From the NCBI GenBank assembly GCA_033060915.1, contig CM065397.1, positions 14,262,001 through 14,326,000 on the forward strand: a stretch of 64,000 nucleotides of DNA, given 5' to 3'. The notes under the pieces were generated by a model, which worked only from the letters and a program-made list of their open reading frames with translations, was not told the DNA's origin and made no database searches. The DNA is from Euryodendron excelsum (taxonomy: Eukaryota; Streptophyta; Magnoliopsida; Ericales; Pentaphylacaceae). Positions within the stretch are counted from its first letter, which is position 1. Every line of letters starts with the position of its first letter. Position numbers and translations under genes: made by a program. Of this stretch, positions 46,201 to 61,200 are shown piece after piece.

Positions 46201-49200
46201 GATACTCTAAAATATATTTTGCAGTGTTTTCAGGCCCCGCAGGGCACCCCGGGGGGGGGGGGGGGTGGGGGGTGTGGCGCTTGTTCAACGGGGTGATCCC
46301 AACCTTTTCTTAAGGTTATTATTGTGTTCATGCATTACTTTGGGTTGCAGTTATTTCACTACAATCATCAAAGCTTTTTTACATCATATTGAGTTTGCAT
46401 CTTGGAACTGATTCTTGTAGCCAATTGGGAAGTTTTACTGGACACGATGCTTGCATTTTCTGTAGGACACGTCTGCAAGTTTATGTTTCCGTGGTCAGCG
46501 CATATTTTTACACAATGCAAGTGGCTGGTTTGGCAATGTTCCTTTAGAAGCTTCTGGAGATTTTGGCATTAATCCAGAGGAAGGAGAGTTTCATCTAATG
46601 TGTCAGGTATAGTCTTTTCAAAGAAGTTGCTCTAGGCTTCGGTTGTTTTCCTTGGTATTTGGAATCAATATCAGTCTATTTAATTTGATGTGAATTACAT
46701 TTTATGTTTCTTGAGTCGAAGAGGTGCATTCTGCGACTTTGTTACTTAGAAGTATAAGAATAAAAGAAAAAAATTGGTGCATGCACCAATATTTGTATTG
46801 GTGTGTGTTTTTGTGTTTGTGTGAAAATATATTTGATCTCCTACTGTGCTTATGTCATAGTTGTTAAATCCCAATCGGATCTTACAATCCTACGATCTCA
46901 AGATCGATTTTGACAAAACAGTCTGGATCTCATAAAAAATCACTTGGAGGCAAATCTTACAATTTTTTGTATGATCTTATTAGATTGTAGAGTCTCGATC
47001 CTAGCCAACTCAATTTTTAAATTTTGTTTTGCTTAGTATGTCAGTTTTTTTTCCGTCATTTTTCTGCTTGTGGCCTACCCATTTTACACTAGATCCAAAT
47101 CAAATAAAATTATGTCATATTGCATCGAATAAGCTAAGAAAAACAAATTAGGGTAATCAACAGTCATACATTACTATATTCCGAGAAAACTGGAGAGTTG
47201 AAGGAATATAGTTGCTATTCAAGCATTTCCATTTCCCTCTCCAACACATTCCACTCTCGAGCAATGGTTCGTTTGCTATTTCTCTCTCCCTCTCTCTCAT
47301 TGCGTCGTTGATCATTCCACTCTCCAATATGCAACTGGTAGAGATGTTTCTCTTATATATATATAAAACTCCCCTTCTCTTTTATTTCTCTCTCTCTTTT
47401 CAATCTATTTCTAAATTCAACTTTGTATACTTTTTTTGTATGCATTTTTTAACTACTACTGTAGAGTATTACAAAGCTATTATTCTCCACATGTTTTTTA
47501 TATTTCTTTTTTCATTAAATGCGAATTTTCTACTTTTGAGCTTTCTGTTATATAATGTATGTATTCCCACGCTTTATTATATTTTTTACATTAATTTTAC
47601 TTTTTTTTTGGGTGTAATGTAGGCTCATTTTGTGTCTACTTCTAATAAATTTTGTGTGTATAGAAATTATTACATATTTTTTCTTTTTTCTTTTTTATAT
47701 TTTTTGTAGGACCTTACGATCCTCGCGATCCTATAAACCCCTCGAATGATCCAACATAGGATCCCGATTATGACAACCTTGGCTTATGTACAGTTACCTA
47801 TCATAGAAAAAAAAAGAAGATTATCTACCATTTCACAAAGGAATTATTTTGTTATAAAGGGAATCATATAACTATATTCTCTCATAGAAGTAGAATTATG
47901 CCTTATAGCATGGTTGGCAGTTTGGAACTGGTACAGGAAATGAAATGGGAGATGACAGCATGAAAGGCTACCAATAAATAACTTTGAGAGACATGTCACT
48001 GAGAATTAGTTTGGAAATGATTTATAACCTTGGCAAACATCCTTTTCAAAATATATAAGAAGCACTAGGAAGTATTAGGTATTTCTATTACAGGAAACAT
48101 GGTTTGGGAAGTGGGATTTATAAAACTTCTAAGGACATTTCTGTTCCAAAAACAGCACAAGTGGGATACTTGATGTGTTAGAAGGCTTCATTAACTATGG
48201 CTCGAAGCAGGGTTTTCATTCTTCTTCATCTTTTAATAAACTTTTTTTTTGTGCTTATTATGGTAATGTGTGTGTGATTATTCTTTATTTGCTTTTTTGG
48301 TGGGTATTTAATCCATGTATCATTTTTTTTCCAGGTTCCTTGTGTCGAAGTAAATGCCCTGATGAAAACTTTTAAGATGAGGCCTTTGTTGTTCCCGGTA
48401 TGTTTATATTTTGTTTATTGCATGATTTCATGTGAATCTTATGATCTACAAGTGCCCATACTCATTTTTTTTATAAAAAATATTTTATGCCCTTTTCAAA
48501 ACATTAGACACCTTGTTATCAGCTGTTAGGGTTTTATGTGGACCTTCACCAATCTAGTTGAATATCATTCAATGTGAGCATAAATCTTTCTTAGTGCAAA
48601 GAATATGAAACGGATAACATGAAAAGTATTGATATATATCCTTAGGCAACTGGCCTGTAAAACCAAATTTAACTTGAACCGTCTGAGAGTTCGACTGCCT
48701 TGCTCAGAGATCTGAATCCATTAGAGGAGAATGCCAACTTTGCTATCTGATTTACCATGTTGTTGCTTTCTTTGAAAACATGCTTGATGGATAGCTTCAA
48801 GCCATTACCTTTAATTCTTTTGCATCCTAGTCACAGGGGCAAGATGTTTCCTTTCAAAAGTGAAAACCATTGACTTTGGAGATAATCCTTACCCACTGGC
48901 TATCTAAGGAGGGACAATGGTGTTGTACATTGATGTTTCGTGTTAATCATTCATTTGCTTCATTGTGGGGGTAGAAAGAGGAGTTGTTGCCTTCTCTTGT
49001 GTCTTTTTGCGATTGCTTGGTTTCTGCAGGGGACTGTCAGAGATTCTTAAAGTTGTTGGGGTTGGTTTGCATGAGGAAGAGAGTGAGGGAGGCATGGTTG
49101 ATGACCTCCCTGCGCCAAATGTGGAGCCTTTGGATGGAAAGGACCAGGCTTTCTTTTGAAGGAGTGGAGCTCCTATTTATAGGATGAGCAGTCTGGTGCT

Positions 49201-52200
49201 TAATTCTTTGCCTTTTTGGTTGTATTCTTCCTTTTATAGTTCTGCCATTTTTTTTTGGGTTGAGTCTTTGGAGACTCTTCTTTTGTGTAGATAGATTTAA
49301 TGGTTTTGGTACTTCAGTTGTGCCTTTTTCTTCAGCAACCTTTAATCCATTGCACATACTTGTGGTGTACCTACTTTTGGCAACCTCTAATACACTTTTA
49401 CAGTTTTGCTTATCAATAAAGCATTGACTCTTGTGTCTAACTCTGCTAAAGCCTTCCAACACCAGCATTAAGCAAGTACAGAGCCGATAATTAATAGATT
49501 GCTCCACCCCTCCCCAGGGGTTTGGCCCTCCAATGTACTGAAAAGAAAGAATAAATAGATTGCATTTCATATTATAGAAGGGATACTATTTGTGAATGTT
49601 TTGTGCTATTTCACCTATTCGTATTGTTCGATTTCCAAAGATTACAGTCACATGAGTTTTTATTAGTCTTTTTGTTCATGTTTAACTCAATTCTTTCTTC
49701 ATTCACTGCAGTTGGCTGGTTCAGTAACTGCAGTATTCAATTGCCAAGGCCCCTTGGATGCTCCTGTATTTGTGGGAAGTGGATTGGTTTCAAGGAAGAT
49801 AGCTAATTCAGTTTCTGATTTTCCTGCATCATCTGCATCTGAGGCAATGATAAGGAGTAAAGATGCCGGTGCGGTGGCAGCAATTGACCGCATTCCATTT
49901 TCGTATATTTCAGCCAATTTCACTTTCAATACTGATAATTGTGTAAGTTGTTCTAGATAGTTTGTTTGCATGTAAAATACAATGTGATTTGTCCTTTTTG
50001 TTCAAAATTCACTCTGCTTGTGACAGGTTGCTGACTTGTATGGAATCAGAGCTAGTCTTGTTGATGGTGGAGAAATTCGTGGGGCAGGGAATGCATGGGT
50101 TTGCCCCGAGGTACTTTATTGCATGTAAAACAATCTCTTGCTTGGTCTGCACTTAATGTATTCATTTGTGTTTTCTGTTCTTGATTTATCTTTACTTCTT
50201 TTAATCTTGGAGCTCTTCTTTGAAGGGAAGTGAGTACTGTAAATTAGTAGATTGTAATTGAAGTTATAATGAGTTGGAGCACCTTGCCCTCAATAACTTT
50301 TGGTTGGTTCCACATTCCTGTTCCCCCATCCTAGGTTATTGAAAGCCATATCTTCGGTCAAAATATGACTTGTAAGGTACTAGATTATATGTAGAAAGCC
50401 ATTACCTAACATTTATCCTGTAATTCAGGATGGTGGGAAGGGTGGACTGGATACAAACCAATATTCAACTTATGTATCACGCAAAATTTGTGAGTTTTTG
50501 GGATTCAAACATGTCTTGTGAAGTGAGGTGTTAAAACAATGAGTGATGTGCTCCTGTGCTTCCAGAGTGGCTTGAGGCCTATGGGCCTTGTACGGTGAGA
50601 TTGCCCCTAGTGGGGAGTCTGATGGGAAAAACTGTGGTCAGCTCTAAAGCTAGAGGAGCACTGTTGCATTGTTGCCCCTTGTGGGTTGGGATAGCCTTTC
50701 CCTTTTCCTCCTCTACCTGAATTAAGAAGGTACCAAACACGTCCCAAATTCCCAACACGGGTGGGGCAGAGTGGGGAGCAAGTTGCGCTCACCCATAAGA
50801 TAGTTGCAATTTGTGCATGTGCATCCCCACACACAGAACCACACACAGAGATACAAACTATCTTTCCTGGTTCAGACATGCCATTATTTTCGATTCGGTG
50901 ATTTTAGATTTAAGATTCTAGGCTCTAGCATGTACTTATGCTAACCAACAATTACATATGATCTAAACATGATTTGCTGTTTTGATTTTGACCCCTTCTG
51001 TGAAGCTTTGTTGCATTGCCTATCCATTAATCTTAGTAAGGTTATTGATAGGAAATTTGATATGATCTAGCCATTACTCTTGGTCGTAATGTTGCCAAAC
51101 CTTTCTTCTCTCTCTAGGGTTTAATCTTGGTTAATTTATGATCATATAAAATATAAAGCTAAAGATTCTATGCCTTCAATATCTTTTCTAAATGCTGACC
51201 CATATACTGAAAACTGTAATGCGTTGACCATCTTTCTTTTTTTATTACTGATTGTGGAATTGGACCATTGTTTTAAAAGCTGTTTAATGAGCTAATAAGC
51301 ATATCTTTGTAATTGTTTTCCTTTGTTCTCTTTCTCAGTCATGATGTTGAAAACTTCATTTTTGTAGGGTGAGGTGGATGACACAGCAATGGATGTGAAC
51401 TTTTCGGGGAATTTAACTTTTGATAATATCATGCAACGATATTTGCCTGGTTATCTTCAGTCAATGCCTTTCAAATTGGGAGATTTAAGTGGAGAAACAA
51501 AAGTTTCTGGGTCCTTGTTGAGACCGTAAGATTCCAAGGCTTGTTTTGCTAATTGTTGATAAAATCATCTGATTCATTGCTAATTAACTTTATGTACAGA
51601 ATTTTGCCTGTTTAAATGCGGATGTTAATTGTATGCGAGTTAGGGATTTACTCCATTACTTTCAATTGCAGGAGGTTTGACATTAAATGGACTGCACCAA
51701 AAGCTGAAGGGTCATTCAGTGATGGTCGAGGAGATATCATCATCTCACATGATTACATTACGATTAGTTCTTCGTCAGTTGCTTTTGAATTGTCTGCAAA
51801 AGTTCAAACGTCTTATCTTGATGAATACTGGTTAAACAGGAAAGATTATGTTGTGAAAGCTGCCATGCCCATAATTGTAGAAGGAGTTGAACTGGATTTA
51901 CGTATGCGAGGTTTTGAATTTTTCAGCTTAGTCTCTTCTTATCATTTTGATTCTCTAAGGCCTATGCATTTGAAAGCTACTGGAAGAATCAAGTTTCAAG
52001 GGAAGGTTACTAAGCCTTTTGGCATTACCGATGAGCAATTTTGTTGTTCTGAGAATAAAACGGAGGATTCACAAATGAAAGATAATGGAGATACACAAAG
52101 TCTTGTTGGGGAGGTTTCAATCTCTGGTCTTAAACTGAATCAATTGATGCTTGCACCTCAGTTGGTTGGTGCATTGAGCATCTCACGTGCATGTATCAAG

Positions 52201-55200
52201 GTTTGCCTTAAAACTTGTTAAACAAATTGCTTTTTAAAGTGGCTTTAGATATTAGTTCTTTTTTATTTCCTTATTGACATACGTGACATCAGAAAGCATC
52301 ACTTCGCATGGGTTTTCCCCTTTTGTTTTGATTCTCTAGATTTCGTCAAACCAAGAGAAAACAAACTTATATTATATATTAAAAAAGATCTGAAAGGAAA
52401 AATGAAAGGGAAAAAGACAATCAAGCTACATTTATTATGGGGGAATGAAATGGAATAATTATTCCTATGGTACATGGACTCGGATACAGTTGTTGGGGGG
52501 TGAGTATGTGTCTAAATGTTAAATTTGTCTAATTTTCATATCCAAGGGCATGGGGACATAGAAAAATATTCATATTTCTTAATATACTTACTTTTATTTT
52601 CTAGGATAAAGTAGTGTTGATAAGGTGGTATAGAGCATTTCATGCATAATATAGGGTTTTTATACATATTTATAAGGTAAACTTGAGTTACTAACCATAT
52701 CCTTACCCACGTGTCGGAGTCCAAGGGTTGACTGTCCGACATAAGTACTTCATACATTTTAGAAGAGCCCATGTACCGAGGCTCATTCCTAGTCTCTTGT
52801 TTTGTTGTAAGATGGAACAATGTGAGAACGTAATGACCATTCACATTCTCTTGTTTGTTTGAACCAGTTAAATGTTGGAATAGCATGAAATTTTTTTAGG
52901 GAGAGCACTGCTCTTTCTTTCTCTCTCTACCTTCCTTTCTTCCTCTCTCATCTCCCTTCTCTCTTTTTCCAATGTCTAGACTAAAACCCATTTAATTCTA
53001 TACATATACAGCTAAACCCCCAAAATCTTTGGGAAAAATTCTAGTGAACTATAATTATGGCAAAGAGATAGCAGAAGAAACCCATTAAAATTTCAGATGA
53101 ATTGAACTAAAACCCATGAAGCTGTTGCATAAACAGAGAAAAATTTACACCCAATAAGACACAAACAAAGAAGGAATAACTTTGAAATTCATGCACCAGT
53201 TGAAATGCAATGAAAAGCGAGCTATGGAGCTGCGGAGAAACTGAAGGCTGAATGTGTGTAGGAAAGATGATGGTGACAATGAACAGACGTAGTGGGCTTT
53301 GCTGGGTAGTGGAGAGAGATTGGTAATCTAAAGGTTTGGGTGATACTAAGATTGTTGTTGTAGTTATCGTTGTTGAGCAGTAGGGGGGTGGCAGGTGGGG
53401 AGGGGGAGGGTGGACGGTCTGGGGGCAGCGGAAGGGCTGGGGCTGGGGCTGAGGGTGGCTTGGCAATGTGGGGTGGTGGAGGAGTGTGGCAGAGGGGGGT
53501 GGGGGTGGTGGAGGAAGATGGGGGAGGGGCTGAGGGTGGCTGGGCAATGGGGGTGGTCGAGTGTGGTGTTGTGGGGGTGGCTGGGTGGCGGTGGCGGTGG
53601 CGGTGGCGGCTGATTCTTCCTCTCTCCTATTCCATCGTGGAATGAAAGAAGTGAGAATGACTTGATTCCGCTTGTTGCAGGGAATGACCATTCCAACTTC
53701 AATATGTGGTAACCAACAAGGGGGTGGGAATGGGCATTCCATTCCAGCCCATTCCGTTGCACCAAAATGTAGCCTAAGCAATTGGAACAAAATAGGGTTT
53801 CTAAGTCGGGTTTTCTTACTTTTGTAGACTTCGATTTCCACTTTGAGGTTAAGTCCTTGTTTTGTTATGTTTAAGATTAATTGTCTGGCCTAGAAACTGA
53901 ATTTCCAAGCTTCAAGAAGCTGAAATGGGAAAGAGAGGTGAACAATGAGGTTTTGAACCTCTTTTGGTAATTTATATCATAACAGGTGCAATAGCGGCTG
54001 CAATGGCTGTTTTGTCTGCGAATCAGCATAACTCTGAGATAATAGCCCATAATGGTCTTGTAATTATGATTTGTTTTATGGAAATGGGATTTTCATTTGA
54101 TGACATAGCGGGGGACCATTCAATGCATGTGGTGTCTGGTGGATCTGATTTTTTATTACTTATATTATTTATATAGCGTAGCTAAGTTTTGAAAGGAGCA
54201 GTTACCTATCATTGATTGTGCTCCTACTCTTTGATGCTCAAGCAGTTATTTTCCCAGTCATATGGACCAATCCGAATTCGTAACTCTTTCTGGTGATGCA
54301 GTTGGATGCTACAGGAAGGCCAGATGAAAGTTTTTCTGTGGATGTTGTAGGACCATTACAGCCTAGTGTCGGAGAAAACTTAAATGGAAAAGTGTTATCC
54401 TTTTCTCTTCAAAAGGGGCACCTAAGGGCTAATGTTTGCTACCGACCACTACATTCAGCTAACTTGGAGGTTTTTACTGTCTCGTCCCCTTATCTAATTG
54501 GTCTTTGTTTTTCTATTATTACTTTTTTCTTGTGAGCTATTTTAACTCTCGAGTGATCCGAAATTGTGAGCTTTTCCATTTTCATATGATTTAGGTACGC
54601 CATTTGCCACTTGATGAATTGGAGCTGGCTTCACTTCGAGGAACTTTACAACGAGTAAGCTGTCATATTGGGCTGCTTGACTTTATTATTGAATGATTTC
54701 ACATCCGGCGCCCCCTCTCATGTATGACAACTTCAATGGATAGTGGAAAACATGGAAACAGAATAGAGTAAAATGCATGAACAAAAACAAAGAAATAACT
54801 AAACAAAGGCACATAAATATATTGAAAGTAGTGTGAACAATTGTTAGATAGTTCCCATTCGTGTGAGCTTTGAGTAATTCTTTTTGCTCTCCGGCACAAA
54901 CACTTGTACATTGCTTTATTAATTGATCAACTTGTTTATGTGATTAGGTGGTACACAATCTTCTACTGCCCCCTTGAAAGAGTAGATTCTATTGACTTGG
55001 AGTTTTATGCTTTTGAGTTAGAATTTTTTTTTTCCTTTTTGAAATCCGCTTGTGCCCATGCTGCTAACATCAGGATTTTAAGGCTGTAAAAGAGTTTTAA
55101 ATGTTGAGGATTGGTATCTATTATTGAATGCATCACAGATCTTCTAAGTGTCAAGAGGAAAGTTGGGATAGCAGAAGGGCACAGAAAGACGTAGGGTAGG

Positions 55201-58200
55201 CTGAAATGACATAAAGTTATCAAGTCAAAAAGATAAGTTTAAAATACTCTCTCTGAAAAAATGCTCATTTTCCGACAGGTTCGGAAGTCATGATAATCAT
55301 TAATCAATGACTTAAGGGATCATTAGGGTAGGAATTAGGGATCTGCTATTTTTTTGTGCGTGTGTGTGGGGGTTAATCCTCCTTTTGAGTTTTGGGAAAG
55401 AAAGATTTGCAGAAAGTGGTATATATGTGGCGTACCATGAACAATGAGTGTTATGCTGTTTTGAGAAAGATCCAAGCTATATGAAGATCTGAGTAAAGGT
55501 ATCTGAATAGTCTTTCTGGAAGCAGAAAAGAAAGTGAGTAGACAACACCACCCTAGACTTAGGAAGCGTAACAACACTCCAAAATCCAGTTTCTTGCTTT
55601 TCTCTAAACATTACAAATGGTTACCATATGCAACTGCCAACAATAAAGGTACTAAAAAAATGGATTTTGCGAAGCCAAACTGCCACCAGAACTGTGCAAA
55701 TTGACGCTGCTGTAGTATGTGATGAAGCTTACATGATATTGCCTTGCACAGAATGCATGGTCTCCAGTTTCTTGCATTCACTGCTTAATAGTGGATTGTT
55801 GTTCAGAGTGGCTGCCCTGAAATGAGGATACATTTTACATGGAACCAAAGATTTCAAATGAAGAGAAGGCAACTTTTGAACTAGGGTAGCCTTCTTCGAC
55901 TGACTGAACTGCAATATAATCCACGACTTTTGGTGCTACTAATGAAAAATCTGATGCAAAAATTTCTATTTTCTGCTTTAATTTCTTTGGACTCTTTCAA
56001 TCCGTTTAAAATTTTTTGAAGTTCAATCGCATGTGTGTTTCTTTTTTATTTATTTATTGATTGATTTTTTTTTTGGGGGGGGGGGTTGGAATATTTGGGT
56101 TTGAAGTCTTTTTTTTGTACATTCTTCTAACGTGATTATCAGTTGTATGTCTTTTCTGCTTTTGATTGTGACATATATGAAAAGTTATTATGCTTGTGGA
56201 ATGTTTCTGCTTACAAGAAAATCTTAGTCTGTTGAAGCTTGGTTATGATTTCCTGTTGTATAAAATATAAAAATAACACTCAGGTTTTGGTTTTCTTTTT
56301 ACTTTCAGGCAGAACTTCAACTTAATTTTCAGAAAAGAAGGGGCCATGGAGTGTTATCTGTACTTCGGCCAAAATTCAGCGGTGTGTTGTGTGAAGCTCT
56401 AGATGTGGCCGCGAGATGGAGTGGGGATGTTGTGAGTACTTAAACCAGAGTTTGTTCCAAAATCTGACCTTTCTGTGGCTGCACTGGTTGGGCTATCTTT
56501 TGAGACATACACTTAGGAGTTGTTTGATACTTACTGAAACTTTAGAATCAGAAAATTTTGGTGCTGAGTTCTTAGAAATTATAAGTTGTCACTTGTCAGT
56601 TAAGATTATTTAAGATAAGAGTTTAAAGCTACCTTACACCCAGTGTCTTCAACATTTAGTGATAAGTCGTATCTCTCAAAATTCAAGCCCTTCAAAGTCA
56701 GACCCTTTTTTAAACAAATTTTTCAGTTTTCTGTGGTAGCAATTCTGCATTATCAAGTGCACTTAATACAGGTTATATTGAAAATTTTCAATCTTAAGCA
56801 CTTAATGGGATTATCAAACAAAGCCTTACTCTCACCCAAACAAAAGAAAAAAAGGGTCCTATTCTATCTGCTTGTTTCCTATTTTGAGCTTGAAATGATA
56901 AATTGGATGTCAAATAATCACTGTAAAGAAAGTCCAAAACTCATTTGTTCTTGATTCTAATGTTACATCTTGAACATCAAGAATTTTCCCAGCATGCCCC
57001 TAAACCCTGACACCTTCCCCTGTCGAAGTGAAAAAGGCGCAGTGGAACTGTGGAAGCTGCTGGTGGTTGTTTTTTTTTTTCCTGGGAGTTGGGGGGATGT
57101 TCTTATATATTATTTTCAATAAGTTGTCTCTCTCTTTTCCGAGAGAAAACTACAATCTGTGTGCTACTTTCAATTGATGGTTGATATTCACTTGCAACAT
57201 ATGAATGACATACACAGTTTCAATATTGCTTGATGCTTTATGTCTAGATCACTGTTGAAAAAGCTGTTTTGGAACAATGCAATAGCCAGTACGAGCTCCA
57301 AGGTGAATATGTGTTGCCTGGCACCCGAGATCGAAACTCCATTGTTAAGGAAAGAGGTAGCTTATTTGAAAGAGCAATAGCTGGGCATCTGGGTAGTGTG
57401 ATATCTTCAATGGGTAGATGGAGAATGAGACTCATAGTTCCTCGAGCTGAGATTGCTGAGATGCTTCCACTTGCAAGACTTCTTTCTCGAAGTACAGATC
57501 CTGCTGTTCAATCTAGATCAAAGGTTAATTTCAACTTTAATGCGATGGAACTGGTGTTTTTTATAGTTAACTATATGTGCATGTCGTCTCAAGTTTGATC
57601 CCTCCACATGGCCCATTGTGGCCAGCTATCATTCATGCAAATGCATGGAATAGACATGGTTCGTGTGGACGGTGGCCTTGCACGAGCTCGAGGCTGTAGT
57701 TGGTCGAAGTACATCTTGTAGCCAAAAAAAAAAAAAAAAAACAGCTATATGTATTTCTTTGGCATATTGCTGGTCAAAACATATATATTTCTCAAAGTTT
57801 AGCAGGTGGTATCCTGTCTTCCTATCATAACCAGACAATCTTATAAGAAGTCTCATAACTTGCATTGTGAGAATTCACATTATATGAAAGCTAATATCCG
57901 CCACCTCTGCCCCTTTACAATGAAGAAAAAACAGTAAACTGTTAAATTGTGCAATCTGAGTAGCTTTGTGTTGCAGATGATTATTTCATTTATAATATGC
58001 TACAAAAATTACGTTATGCTCTTATATGGTTTACTGCAGATGTTGGCTCTTAATGTAGATTGATAATCTGTTACTTTGTGCAAATATTAGAAGAAAAGTG
58101 TACTAACATTGACCGTTGTGGCAATGGTAAAAGCTCAGGCTATCAAGCATTGGCACATTTCCAAGTCTTACGGTAGCCCATCCATGCAAATAAATCTGGA

Positions 58201-61200
58201 GATTGGTCTGTATCCATTTCACTCCTCCCAATACAGAATGATGGGGCCAACATTGGCGGTGGCCTTTCCTAGTCCTGGTCTTAACACATTTATAATCTCA
58301 ACAAGTACAAGTTTATAGCGTGATAAACATGTAGCAAATGGTCTGTGCAAATCTGTTGTGTATGGCGGATTGTTTGAACTGTTGTGTGAGGAGCTATTAA
58401 GGCACTTTGTTTTTAGTGTTATTGTGTAAACAACTATTTACACGTGAACTTTTAGTTGCTTGTGCAGTCCAGTTCACCTCAACTCAATTCAGCAAATCCT
58501 TAATCCCACACAAATGATTCTTTTTTATTCAGTTGGTTTTATCTGGAGCTATATCCTTTTTTAAACCCTTGTCATTCATGCCCTTTGTTGACTCAAACAC
58601 TTTGTACCAGTGCCTTCATTGGTTTTCATCACACAACTGCAAATCATGTTACAATTCCCTGATCTCGTCTTTGAATTTGGTTTACTTGGTGCTAGCTCTG
58701 ACTTGTCATGAATGCATTCATTTTTTTGTTGTCTTTTCATTTATTACGAACAATCTCAATATCCTTATTTCAGCTAGACTTGTGTCCTGAACATTTTGTT
58801 TCATAACTTTACAAATTTTGATATCGCAAAAAAAGGCTGATTGTATATACCTATACAACTTATCTTCTACTTGGCCAGTATTATGTGATTACATAACCCT
58901 TGCCTTCTGCATTTTATTCATATGACTTCTTACTTCAATAGAATATGGGCAATGCTCTCTATCTCTTTAAACTGAATCATTATATTTATTTAAGATAGCC
59001 AAAATGGTAAGTTTTGGTGTCAATTGGTCACCCATTTTCACCATTACCTTATCTAAATTTTAGTTTTACTAAATTCGACTCTATAGTGTTGCTTGATACA
59101 AAAGCCTTTTCAGTTCAGTGTATCTTTGATGCAGGCCAACCCAGAGTTTTAGGTTATGAGTTTGAACCGCAGGAGAAATGGTCGTTGGAGTAATTTAAAT
59201 AAGGGAAACAGGATTTCTCTTACAAAATAGGATTTTACACCTTGGTTCAGATTTTGTTCTGCACTGGACTGCAGAAAATAAACGGCTTTTAACAGTGTCT
59301 ATAGAAACATAAAAAAGGATGACAAAGAGAGAAAGACCTTTCTCTGTCTTGAGAAACATGAATAGGACAACAGTAAAGAGAGAACTTTCTCCGCAAAAAG
59401 ATTTGTTCTACTCGAACTACTTGACAAGTTTCTCAACCATTTGTAATCTTAATAACCATTAGTTTTATGTCTAATTTTCTTTATATCAAGGGCCTCCATC
59501 TGAAGATGCTAGACAACACTAATGAATCCCATAAACCTTGTAAAAGATGCCTTACTTAGTGCTATAACCATTGATGGTCAAATTTTATTTGGTAGAAAGT
59601 ATCCAAACAACGACAGGCTTAATCCCCCTGCATGGTGTGGCTGAATTGGCGGAGACTCTAGAATTAAAATAAAGGTCCCGAGTTTAACTCCTTAGATTAG
59701 CTTTGATACGCTAGTGTGCAGGTTGCTTCATCTATCCAAGGGATTAAAGTCTAAAGTTTAAACTAACCTCCAAAGGGGATGAAGATGGCCCTAGATTGCC
59801 ACAACAAGAAGCTGTAACGAGAATAATAAAATTAAAAACCAGTGCTAACAAATTTAAGAGATTATTGAAAATTGAATTTCCATACTTGTAGGATGACTGT
59901 GAATCACAACCAGAGTATTAAATAAATAATCAAACTACATTTTTTAATTATGATTCTAGCAAATTAAACTGCCATGTAGATACATCTGTAATTACAAAAA
60001 GACGAGCTCAATGTGAGCCCTTGTTACATATATGGGCAACAGAGAATGATTAAACAGGACATGCAGTTAATCACTTGTCTCTTGTTGAGGTGCCTCAACT
60101 TTTTCTACATGCATTCTTTATCTTTTTTTGAGACACAGACATAATCTTTCTTGTTATAAATTTTGAGTCTCATGTTTCTCTTACAATATTTGCAGGACCT
60201 TTTTATACAAAGTTTGCAGTCAGTGGCACTGTATAGTGAAAGTCTTCAGAACCTGCTTGCGGTACTTCTCTAAATTCTATATATTTCAAATTTACAATTT
60301 AGATACCAAAGCTAGAGGAACTGGAATTGAATGCCTTTAATCTGGTCATGGAGATAAGATGAACTGAATAGAAATCATCTCAAAATTATGTTTCTATGTT
60401 TTCTTTTAACATTAATGTAATTATATGAATTTTCAGGAAATTCGGGGCCATTCTACTCCACCAAATGAAGTTATTCTTGAAGAGTTAAGTCTTCCGGGCT
60501 TAGCAGAGCTAAAAGGTCGCTGGAATGGTAATCTTGATGCTAGTGGCGGAGGCAATGGGGACACAATGGTACATATCTCCTATTTCTTTTCATAAGGCAA
60601 TATAATTTGCATTCCATGCATAAAACTAACTCAATGCTGAAATATGAACTGCTGGAGACACAGGTCTCCATTTTCCAGAGCATTGGAATTTCAGTGCATA
60701 AAATAGTCAGACTAGTACTGTTTTAATTTTAAGTACTTTTTTTAGGTGGGTTGATCATTATGAATTTTGTTAGCTCATACAGACAGAGTTGTTGGATACC
60801 TATGTCTTGATTTTTTTCACATAACATTCATACCATTTCTTTCCTTCTTTTTGGGTAGTCCAACTTAAGAATTGACCATCAGATGTAATAATTTTTCGTC
60901 TCCTTCGTTTTTCTTTACAAATAAAACCAGAAAGCAAAAGAGAAAAGTGAGGCATTAATATGAGTTACACAATCTGCATGGTGCCACGCATCTTCATAGT
61001 TTCTTTGCCATGTATAGTCCTTAATTTTCATAGTTCATCTTGTCAATTGCCTTGCATCTTTGTGGAGCCGTTGTCCATGATTTTGTGTTTTGTAACTTTT
61101 GTTTTACCCTTTATGGCACTGCATGTTAGCAAAAAAAAATCCAAAAATTAATACTTTCATGTTCTGAAAACAAAAGTGGAATTTAAAATTTTTTTTTTAA

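Larger units (their letters stand above)
41914..46465 (+). other. TIC236 intron 4 (4,552 bp), with a probable solo LTR
   Basis: The largest intron in the window. It holds the LTR-like block 43603-45117 and a 78-base tandem duplication (43771-43926). Near its 3' end is a long G run (46250-46271). No other gene was seen. Confidence 0.8.

Noticed and set aside
49699..49971. Minus-strand open frame of 90 codons
   Set aside because: It is the antisense of TIC236 exon 7, a conserved coding exon on the plus strand.
53107..53841. Long minus-strand proline/threonine-rich open frame (244 codons)
   Set aside because: It lies inside a TIC236 intron, and its length comes from a low-complexity GC-rich tract that is open in several frames on both strands. 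No domain or splice context supports a gene.
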